Assembly (NCBI GenBank): GCA_030612185.1
Contig: JAUWOI010000325.1
Span: forward strand, 1-5,583
Origin: Anaerolineae bacterium
Lineage (GTDB): Bacteria > Chloroflexota > Anaerolineae > B4-G1
Direction: 5' to 3'
Length of the DNA stretch: 5,583 nucleotides
Positions 1 to 4,460 of this stretch are shown piece by piece. Position numbers and translations under genes: made by a program. The notes below the pieces were generated by a model that did not search any database, was not told the origin of the DNA, and saw nothing but the letters and a program-made list of their open reading frames with translations. The first letter of the stretch is position 1. Each line of letters starts with the position of its first letter.

Positions 1-486
1 GTCAGGGGCGCGGTCGGGGTCCGTCTCAATCTCCACCTTGAGCCTCTCGTACTCACCACGCCGGACGTCGGCTAGATTGACTCGCTCGGGCCGTGTGGCC
101 GCCGCCTCGTACAGGTAGACTGGGATGGAGAGTTCCTCCCCCACGCGCCGCCCCAACCGGTGCGCCATCTGGACGCACTCCTCCAGCGTCACCCCACTGC
201 CCGGGACGCAAGGGACGCCGTCGGTCGCGCCGATGCGCGGGTGCGCCCCCTCGTGCTCGTCGAGGTTGATCAGTTCGGCAGCGCGAGCGATGAACCGGAA
301 GGCCGCCTCCTCGACCGGTTCCGGCGGGCCCACCAGCGTGACGACCGAGCGGTTGTGGTCTGCGTCCGATTGGACATCGAGGACGCACACGCCGGGGACG
401 CTGGCTGCGGCCTCGACGATGGCCTGGACGACCTCCGGCCTGCGCCCCTCACTGAAGTTTGGTACACATTCGACGATAGGTCTCAC
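1..486 (-). CDS. ftcD: Glutamate formimidoyltransferase, N-terminal part (runs off the window)
   Basis: This enzyme moves the formimino group of N-formimino-L-glutamate to tetrahydrofolate, the step linking histidine breakdown to the one-carbon pool; it is cytoplasmic. The visible 162 residues begin MRPIVECVPNFSEGR, the family's N-terminal signature. They continue with DADHNRSVVTLVGPP (residues 41-55) and HEGAHPRIGATDGVPCVP (78-95). His82 falls exactly where the catalytic histidine of the porcine enzyme (His82) is reported. Almost the whole N-terminal formiminotransferase subdomain is present; the C-terminal half lies beyond position 1, so a fused cyclodeaminase cannot be excluded. I chose the GTG at 486-484 because the signature starts there and an AGGAGGT sits 5 nt upstream. 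The start overlaps the stop of the upstream ATPase gene by four bases (GTGA), so translation is probably coupled. A Cys (residue 93) stands in the segment before VP, where I recall Phe in relatives. Family identity is very secure. Confidence 0.95.
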   Translation of the reverse strand, partial: MRPIVECVPNFSEGRRPEVVQAIVEAAASVPGVCVLDVQSDADHNRSVVTLVGPPEPVEEAAFRFIARAAELINLDEHEGAHPRIGATDGVPCVPGSGVTLEECVQMAHRLGRRVGEELSIPVYLYEAAATRPERVNLADVRRGEYERLKVEIETDPDRAPD

Positions 487-2177
487 GGGACACCTCCTCC
501 GACTCTGCTTCGTTGGGATAACAGTCTTGCCAATTGCGCCAGGTCATCAGCGGTGGAGAGCATCATCCCGGCCTCGCGGGCGCGGGCGATGGCAGCGGGG
601 GTGAAGCCGGAGCGAGAAATCAGCCAGCCCACCGCCTCAACGCCGCACGCCTTCTCCTGCAGGCGGTTTACCTCAGCCACCCCTCCACGCTTTGCGCGCC
701 ATTTGACCTCGACCGCCCAGCGTGTGGTGCCGTCGTCCGCCTCGGCCAGGCCGTCCAGTTCCACCCGACCATCCGGCGAGCAGTACGATTCCACCCGCCG
801 AAAGATGGGCAGGTGAATGGTGTCGCTCAGTCCCAGGAGTGCACCGTCCACCTCTTGACCGTTGAAACGGCGCAGCAATTCTCGCACTTCTGCCTCTTTG
901 GCCTGGCCCAGTTCGGTGGAGGCACGTTGGAACTGCTCGTCCAGCCGTGCGATGAGTCCCACCACATCGCTCCGGCATGGGAACTCGTCTATCTCAATCC
1001 CTCGCTCCACAGAAGCGACCCAATAGCGCAGTACCGGATCCTGGTAGTAGTAGCGCCCGGCCCGCTGTGTCACCATGCCGATCTCGACCAGCGTGTTCAG
1101 ATAATTGCGCGCCGTCCCCTGGGCGATGCGCAGCCGCCGTGCGACCTGGGACTGGTTCAGTTCTTCCTCGACTGCCAGCACTGTCAAGACCGATTTCAGT
1201 GCCGCGTAGCGTGTGGCCTTCTCCAGCGAAACGTCATACATATAGCGGCAGTGGTTGTGGATGCCACCCGTTGGAGCCAGCGTCTCGACCATAAATGCCT
1301 GCTTAACCAGGTCCTCGTCCAGGGGCAGGTCGTCCAGGCGATGTAGCAATCGCATGCGCCGGACAATCTGAGCTATGTAATATGGATAGCCTGAACTGTA
1401 GCGATAGACGGCACCCAGAATCGAATGATCTATCACATCCGGGATGATTTTGCGGGTCAGTTCATCCGTGTCTTCGCGGGTGAAAGGAGTCAGGGCGTGT
1501 TGGTCGAATTGTAAGAATAGAGGACTCCCCGCGTCGGCGATCAGCCTGCGCATCGCGCTGACGAGCGACCCGGCCAGAACATAGCCAACGTTCTCCGTGT
1601 CGGTGTGGGCGCGAAACACCCCCACGACGTTTCGCGCACCCTTGTAGGCAGACAGGTCGGCCAAGTCCTGAAACTCGTCCAGGAAAAGGAGCAGTTTGAC
1701 GCCCAGTGACCGGGCAACCTTTTCCGGGAAGGCGAAGGCCAGGTTCAGCAGTGTGTTCCGGTTGACATCTGTGCTGCCCAGGACGCGCTCAATCTCCAAC
1801 AACTCGTTCTGCAGAGCCCGGTATTCGGATGCCTGCACCAGCAGGCGTGACGGGTCCAGGAAATCCTCGATCCGTCCGTCGCCACGAGTCAGCAGCCAGA
1901 AGGTCACCCAGCCCACGTACTTCAGGGCAAAGTTCTCAGGGTCGGTACAGATGTTCTCGAAGTTGACGTAGGCAGGAACGACAGTAGTGGCGACACGATG
2001 GCGATGGATGAACTCTTTGATCAGCCAGGATTTGCCGATGCGCCGGGGGCCAAACAGGCCGAGACGGGCCGGCCGACCGTGTGTCAACTCTTCGGCCAAA
2101 TAGTTGAGCCGGTTCAGCTCTCGGCGACGATTGGTGAACAGCCGCCTTTGTCCGGCAGGATATAGTGTGTCGAACAC
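483..2177 (-). CDS. Archaeal-type AAA ATPase with winged helix and C-terminal PD-(D/E)XK-like domain
   Basis: Predicted cytoplasmic ATPase of 564 residues, of the archaeal ATPase type (COG1672-like), a STAND-related group whose cellular role is mostly unknown. The Walker A motif is GPRRIGKS (43-50) and the Walker B motif is LLLFLDEFQD (162-171). A sensor-like strand YVLAGS follows (199-204), then PFTREDTDEL (231-240) and SSGYPYYIAQ (261-270), typical of the lid. Residues about 327-390 look like a winged helix: NQSQVARRLRIAQGTARNYL is a helix-turn-helix, followed by an RYYYQDP wing. Residues about 420-555 resemble a restriction-endonuclease fold (DUF234-like), with Glu428/Glu430, Asp475 in ELDGL and Glu490-x-Lys492 in WAVEVKW, so the nuclease triad looks intact. 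The start is GTG, with GGAGGT only 3 nt upstream, rather tight; an in-frame ATT precedes it. A promoter with TATAAT lies upstream, and ftcD overlaps the 3' end. No transmembrane segment is seen. Substrate and partner are unknown; DNA binding or cleavage is inferred from the domains only. Confidence 0.88.
   Translation of the reverse strand: MFDTLYPAGQRRLFTNRRRELNRLNYLAEELTHGRPARLGLFGPRRIGKSWLIKEFIHRHRVATTVVPAYVNFENICTDPENFALKYVGWVTFWLLTRGDGRIEDFLDPSRLLVQASEYRALQNELLEIERVLGSTDVNRNTLLNLAFAFPEKVARSLGVKLLLFLDEFQDLADLSAYKGARNVVGVFRAHTDTENVGYVLAGSLVSAMRRLIADAGSPLFLQFDQHALTPFTREDTDELTRKIIPDVIDHSILGAVYRYSSGYPYYIAQIVRRMRLLHRLDDLPLDEDLVKQAFMVETLAPTGGIHNHCRYMYDVSLEKATRYAALKSVLTVLAVEEELNQSQVARRLRIAQGTARNYLNTLVEIGMVTQRAGRYYYQDPVLRYWVASVERGIEIDEFPCRSDVVGLIARLDEQFQRASTELGQAKEAEVRELLRRFNGQEVDGALLGLSDTIHLPIFRRVESYCSPDGRVELDGLAEADDGTTRWAVEVKWRAKRGGVAEVNRLQEKACGVEAVGWLISRSGFTPAAIARAREAGMMLSTADDLAQLARLLSQRSRVGGGVP
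491..500 (-). promoter_or_regulatory. Strong ribosome binding site for ftcD inside the ATPase gene
   Basis: On the minus strand this reads GGAGGAGGTG, close to a full complement of the 16S rRNA 3' end. Its AGGAGGT core is separated from the ftcD GTG by GTCCC. The same bases encode the Gly-Gly-Gly tail of the ATPase. This site settles the GTG as the ftcD start and suggests ftcD is translated well even though it has no intergenic leader. Confidence 0.85.
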
Positions 2178-2192
2178 AATACCTCCAGGTAC

Positions 2193-2204
2193 GGCATTTA
2201 TGCC
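2193..2204. repeat. Short perfect inverted repeat in the ATPase leader
   Basis: GGCAT-TT-ATGCC is a perfect 5-bp inverted repeat with a 2-base centre. It lies between the predicted transcription start (about 2216) and the SD (2186-2181) of the ATPase gene, ending 6 bases before the SD. It could be an operator half-site pair. As RNA the 2-nt loop is too tight for the full stem. Chance occurrence is possible. Confidence 0.35.
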
Positions 2205-2222
2205 TTAAGTCATTTCTGGCTT

Positions 2223-2250
2223 ATTATAGCCAGGTTCGGGGAAAAGACAA
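2223..2250 (-). promoter_or_regulatory. Sigma70-like promoter for the ATPase-ftcD unit
   Basis: On the minus strand a consensus -10 TATAAT (2228-2223) lies 16 nt from TTGTCT (2250-2245), which matches 4 of 6 bases of TTGACA. Transcription would start near 2216, giving a leader of about 39 nt before the GTG at 2177. The -10 is bracketed by a perfect 6-bp inverted repeat, CTGGCT (2216-2221) and AGCCAG (2228-2233), which would suit a repressor site. The -35 overlaps the T-rich tail of the terminator-like element of the gene upstream. Confidence 0.6.
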
Positions 2251-2298
2251 GGGGGGAGGCAGCACTCGAACCCGCTCTGTCTCACGCCATCTCCCCCC
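2242..2298 (-). terminator. Terminator-like hairpin after the MazG-type gene
   Basis: On the minus strand GGGGGGAG (2298-2291) and CTCCCCCC (2258-2251) form a perfect 8-bp stem, followed by TTGTCTTTT (2250-2242). The 5' arm lies inside the last codons of the MazG-type gene and the stop codon (2284-2282) is in the loop. The loop is long at 32 nt, and the T tract is interrupted by G and C, so efficiency may be modest. It separates the MazG-type gene from the ATPase promoter. Confidence 0.5.
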
Positions 2299-2632
2299 GA
2301 TCCCTCCACTCCCGCCCCAGGTTGCGCCGCATCTTGGCCAGGTACGCCGCCTCCAGGTCCACGCCGGCGTAGTTGGCCAGTTTAACGACATAGGCCAGGC
2401 AATCGGCCAGTTCCTCAGCCAATCCGTCGCGGTGCTGGTCCAATGCAGCGTCGAGATCGCCCGTGCACTGCTCGACACACCATACTCGCGTCGCGACCGA
2501 CGCCAGTTCCCCTACCTCCTCCTGCAACAGGAGCAGGTTGAAGTACAGGTCAGGGTGGAAGCCCTTAGCCGCATCCAGTTCGCGGTGGTAACGCTGCAAG
2601 TCGGGTAGCGTGGGATGGTCACTCTCGAACAT
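2282..2632 (-). CDS. Small MazG-type nucleotide pyrophosphohydrolase
   Basis: All-alpha NTP pyrophosphohydrolase of 116 residues, predicted to hydrolyse a nucleoside triphosphate to monophosphate and pyrophosphate with Mg2+. The family's metal-binding motif is clear: LLLLQEEVGELA carries Glu39-x-x-Glu42, and EELADCLAYVVKLANYAGVDLEAA carries Glu74-x-x-Asp77, followed by the closing AKMRRNLGREW. The length fits single-domain MazG/house-cleaning enzymes rather than the two-domain MazG. An upstream in-frame TTG (2656) would add 8 residues. I prefer the ATG at 2632 because AGGAG lies 5 nt before it and the longer start would sit inside the decaying tandem repeat. The gene follows the membrane-protein gene by 41 nt and is probably cotranscribed with it. 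Substrate (dNTP, modified nucleotide or phosphoribosyl-ATP-like) cannot be read from the sequence; no his gene is nearby, so a histidine-pathway role is unlikely. Confidence 0.85.
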   Translation of the reverse strand: MFESDHPTLPDLQRYHRELDAAKGFHPDLYFNLLLLQEEVGELASVATRVWCVEQCTGDLDAALDQHRDGLAEELADCLAYVVKLANYAGVDLEAAYLAKMRRNLGREWRDRGEMA

Positions 2633-2636
2633 GGAA

Positions 2637-2642
2637 TCTCCT
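2637..2642 (-). promoter_or_regulatory. Ribosome binding site deciding the MazG-type start
   Basis: The minus strand reads AGGAGA followed by TTCC and the ATG at 2632. No comparable SD lies before the alternative TTG at 2656, where the sequence is repeat-derived (GATTAGTAAA). This supports the 116-residue product. Confidence 0.7.
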
Positions 2643-2646
2643 AACC

Positions 2647-2686
2647 AGTTTCCCAATTTACTAATCTACCAATCTACCAATCTACC
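2647..2686. repeat. Decaying 8-bp tandem repeat (AATCTACC)n
   Basis: Three perfect copies of AATCTACC stand at 2663-2670, 2671-2678 and 2679-2686. They are preceded by AATTTACT (2655-2662, 6 of 8 matches) and AGTTTCCC (2647-2654, 5 of 8). On the coding strand the unit is GGTAGATT. The first unit and part of the second encode the last residues (VDW) and the TAG stop of the membrane protein; the rest forms the leader of the MazG-type gene. The gradual loss of identity toward the SD suggests an old slippage array. Confidence 0.85.
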
Positions 2687-3567
2687 AGCCCCCGATACAG
2701 TGCCACTCCCCCCGCCAGGCGCACCAGCCGGGCCCACAGCCGGGCCAGGATGAACGCCTGCTGGACTACCAGCACGAGTGGCCACCAATCAAGCGGCAGG
2801 TACGGCATCAGTCCCCAATGATAGAGCACGTGCAGCAACGCCAGCAGCAGGAGCGCCAGCCCGTAGAGACCGGCCACCGGCAGGGGACGGCGGAAGACAA
2901 AACGCACCGCCCCGCCGAAGGCGCGGGCGACGTTGCGCGTCTCCCCCACGACGGCGACGATGCGGGTACATTCCATCAGCGCCAGCCAGAATACCGCCAG
3001 GAACGCCAGCACGGGGACGACCACCCACGCCAGCCATCCGCCAACGACGGCGACGGCCCCCATGGCAGCAGCGATGGCGGGAGCGAACAGCAGGAAGAAC
3101 GAGAGTCCCTGCACCACACCCAGCAGCAGGAAGGCTCCGAACCAATGGTAGCAGCCCCACAGGAAGCGAGACCAGCGGAAGGGCAGCGGGGCCTCGGCGT
3201 AGGTCAGTAGCACGCCGCCGCTCAGAAATGCGGACGGCAGCCAGGCCAACAGGGGCAACGCCGCCGCCGTGACTAGCCCCAAGAGCGTCGCCTGCCGCAA
3301 CCTGCGCGTCAGTTCCGGCCAGGCATCCTCTCCCAGCGCAGTACCGCTCAGCGGCGCTGTCAACGTCTCGACGACCAGCCAGGCGTCCACACCGTCGGCG
3401 GCCTCGCGGATAGCGGGCCGGTGGCCCAGCCAGGTAGCCAACCCCAGCGCCGGAAGCGCTGCCAGCATCAGCGCGCTGAGCAGGTTGACGATGAACAGGA
3501 TCAACAGTACCCAGCGGTAGCGCAGGGCGTGGGAGAGACCTGCGTGGAAAGCACGCCACCCATTCAC
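2674..3567 (-). CDS. Multi-pass membrane protein of unknown function
   Basis: A 297-residue protein I do not recognise by name. It has about six hydrophobic stretches: residues 19-45, 93-122, 140-164, 168-198, 229-250 and 260-281. The basic N-terminus (RAFHAGLSHALRYRW) suggests a cytoplasmic start. A soluble stretch of roughly 45 residues (48-92) between helices 1 and 2 may face outside. Segments such as SRFLWGCYHWFGAFLLLGVVQG and RNVARAFGGAVRFVFRRP repeat a pattern of amphipathic, Arg-rich helix followed by a membrane helix. That pattern resembles DUF4013/GlpQ-membrane-domain-like integral proteins, but no catalytic motif is seen. The start is GTG at 3567, with GAGGAG 7 nt upstream; the nearby ATG at 3563 is in another frame. 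It precedes the MazG-type gene by 41 nt. That this is a real gene is supported by one long hydrophobic frame with an SD; its function is unknown. Confidence 0.8.
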   Translation of the reverse strand: MNGWRAFHAGLSHALRYRWVLLILFIVNLLSALMLAALPALGLATWLGHRPAIREAADGVDAWLVVETLTAPLSGTALGEDAWPELTRRLRQATLLGLVTAAALPLLAWLPSAFLSGGVLLTYAEAPLPFRWSRFLWGCYHWFGAFLLLGVVQGLSFFLLFAPAIAAAMGAVAVVGGWLAWVVVPVLAFLAVFWLALMECTRIVAVVGETRNVARAFGGAVRFVFRRPLPVAGLYGLALLLLALLHVLYHWGLMPYLPLDWWPLVLVVQQAFILARLWARLVRLAGGVALYRGLVDW

Positions 3568-3668
3568 TGATACACTCCTCCACTACTGACCTAAACACAC
3601 CAGGGCCGCCGGATGCTGTGCGCATATCCCCGGCAACCTTGCTCGTGAGACGCAGGCTTCACCGATGC

Positions 3669-4028
3669 CTATAGTGGGATGTCTCCCATAAAGTTAATCC
3701 ACTCCTTGGCTTCGCTGGCCTCCCAGATGAGCAACAGTTCATCAACAAGTTGCCGGGTGACTGCATCCTTGCGCACCCAAAGTATACCCCACAGGTGTCG
3801 GCCAGCGGCGTAGTGGGCTTGCAGATGAGCGGGCATGCTGGCGCGATTCAACGTGATCAACAACCGTCGAGACTGCTCCAGGAATACCAGGAGGTCGGGG
3901 TCTGGCGTACCAAAAGGTGGAGCCTGGGGGTCGCCAATGCGAATGACGTCTACGCGAGATTCGCGTCGTAGCAGGGCTCGCTTCAGGAGCAGAGGTATGT
4001 TCTCGTCCAGGAGGAAGCGCACCTTCAT
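3669..4028 (-). CDS. DUF5615 PIN-like toxin / predicted nuclease
   Basis: Predicted RNase-like toxin of a type II toxin-antitoxin pair (COG4634-like), 119 residues. It begins MKVRFLLDENIP, the family's hallmark with Asp8 and Glu9. DPQAPPFGTPDPDLLVFL (33-50) supplies Asp43/Asp45, and RRLLITLNRASMPAHL (54-69) is the third core strand. In the common form this strand reads T-x-D-x-D-F; here Asn61 replaces the first Asp and Ser-Met-Pro follows, which I associate with a known longer DUF5615 subgroup ending in a conserved DIPL-like tail (DIPL at 116-119). The antitoxin gene lies 26 nt upstream. I chose the ATG at 4028 because homologous proteins start at MKxxLDEN. However, AGGT abuts it without spacing, and an in-frame GTG at 4058 would overlap the antitoxin stop as GTGA and add 10 residues. 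Activity in vivo is inferred only. Confidence 0.87.
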   Translation of the reverse strand: MKVRFLLDENIPLLLKRALLRRESRVDVIRIGDPQAPPFGTPDPDLLVFLEQSRRLLITLNRASMPAHLQAHYAAGRHLWGILWVRKDAVTRQLVDELLLIWEASEAKEWINFMGDIPL

Positions 4029-4054
4029 ACCTGGAAGACCATTCAGGTGACCGC

Positions 4055-4384
4055 TCACACAGAAGCCTGCGCTTGCCTTATATGAGCCCGTAGCGCGCGC
4101 AACCGTTGGATGACAGGCGGCACATCCCTCTCCTGTTCCCGCCGTCGCTCCTCCGCCCACTTCTCCAGGCGGGCAATGTAGTCGTCTACCTCAGACCGGT
4201 TGTGCAGGTAGTAGGCAATCGTGGCGTATACCTGTTCCAGACTCAGCGAAGGATACTCTTGCACAACATCCTCAGGAGACAAGCCATCCTGGAAAGCATA
4301 GACGACGGATTCGATTCCTACCCGAGTGCCTTTGATGCGAACATCCTCCGGGCTCAAGAAGTCAAAGTACTCTTCCAACGACAT
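4055..4384 (-). CDS. DUF433 antitoxin
   Basis: Predicted antitoxin and DNA-binding partner of the DUF5615 protein (COG2442-like), 109 residues. The DUF433 core is visible as VRIKGTRVGIESVVYAF (15-31), then DGLSPEDVVQEYPSLSLEQV (33-52) and YATIAYYLHNRSEVDDYI (53-70). GTR and the YPxLxxEQVYATIAYY segment are the usual conserved points of this helix-turn-helix-like family. The C-terminal part, about residues 71-109 (RLEKWAEERRREQERDVPP and an Arg-rich tail), is a charged, likely helical extension beyond the core and is a plausible toxin-binding region. The ATG at 4384 has AGGAGGAG just upstream (GGAGG then 5 nt). A sigma70-like promoter lies directly upstream and carries several palindromes, fitting self-repression by the antitoxin alone or with the toxin. 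The toxin gene follows after 26 nt, antitoxin first, as is usual. Confidence 0.88.
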   Translation of the reverse strand: MSLEEYFDFLSPEDVRIKGTRVGIESVVYAFQDGLSPEDVVQEYPSLSLEQVYATIAYYLHNRSEVDDYIARLEKWAEERRREQERDVPPVIQRLRALRAHIRQAQASV

Positions 4385-4416
4385 AATCTCCTCCTGCTTT
4401 CCATGACCACGCTCAC

Positions 4417-4445
4417 ATTATAGCATGCCTCTCACAGAGGGGCAA
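4417..4445 (-). promoter_or_regulatory. Sigma70-like promoter of the toxin-antitoxin pair
   Basis: On the minus strand TTGCCC (4445-4440, 4 of 6 to TTGACA) and a consensus TATAAT (4422-4417) are separated by exactly 17 nt. Transcription should start near 4410, about 26 nt before the antitoxin ATG. The spacing and perfect -10 make this the best promoter in the window. Confidence 0.7.
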
Positions 4446-4455
4446 TGCCCTGGGC
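4423..4455. promoter_or_regulatory. Stacked palindromes over the toxin-antitoxin promoter (operator candidate)
   Basis: Four perfect palindromes are packed together: GCATGC (4423-4428), CCTCT-CAC-AGAGG (4428-4440, inside the -35/-10 spacer), GGGCA-A-TGCCC (4440-4450, covering the -35) and GCCC-T-GGGC (4447-4455). Binding here would block RNA polymerase, as expected for an antitoxin-repressed operon. The GC-rich arms could instead be part of a weak end signal for the peptidase gene, but no T tract follows. Confidence 0.5.
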
Positions 4456-4460
4456 TTATA

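Noticed and set aside
53..816. Long plus-strand and alternate-frame reading frames over ftcD and the ATPase 3' end
   Set aside because: They are shadows: their products are low-complexity, Arg/Ser/Pro-rich and family-less, while the minus-strand frames hold conserved signatures.
2259..2280. tRNA T-arm-like sequence on the minus strand (GCGGGTTCGAGTGCTGC)
   Set aside because: The loop matches TTCGAGT, but one of five stem pairs fails and one is a wobble. No D arm, anticodon arm or acceptor partner fits upstream, where the MazG coding region lies. It is the loop of the terminator-like hairpin.
2633..2656. TTG start for the MazG-type protein
   Set aside because: It has no SD and lies in the degenerate repeat; the ATG at 2632 has a well-placed AGGAG.
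2647..2686. CRISPR-like repeat array
   Set aside because: The units are 8 bp and directly adjacent, without spacers.
2789..3625. 278-residue minus-strand reading frame over the membrane-protein gene
   Set aside because: It is a high-GC shadow in another frame: Arg/Gly/Pro-rich, with no domain. The overlapping frame encodes a coherent multi-helix membrane protein with an SD.
3608..3634. Hairpin GCCGG-ATGC...GCAT-ATCC-CCGGC in the gap after the toxin gene
   Set aside because: The stem is bulged and has no T tract on either side, so I do not call it a terminator. I also found no convincing -10/-35 pair for the membrane-protein gene in 3568-3668.
4029..4160. Longer toxin start adding 44 residues (MGGGATAGTG...)
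   Set aside because: The extra residues lie over the antitoxin coding region, look like shadow sequence, and the family begins at MKxxLDEN.
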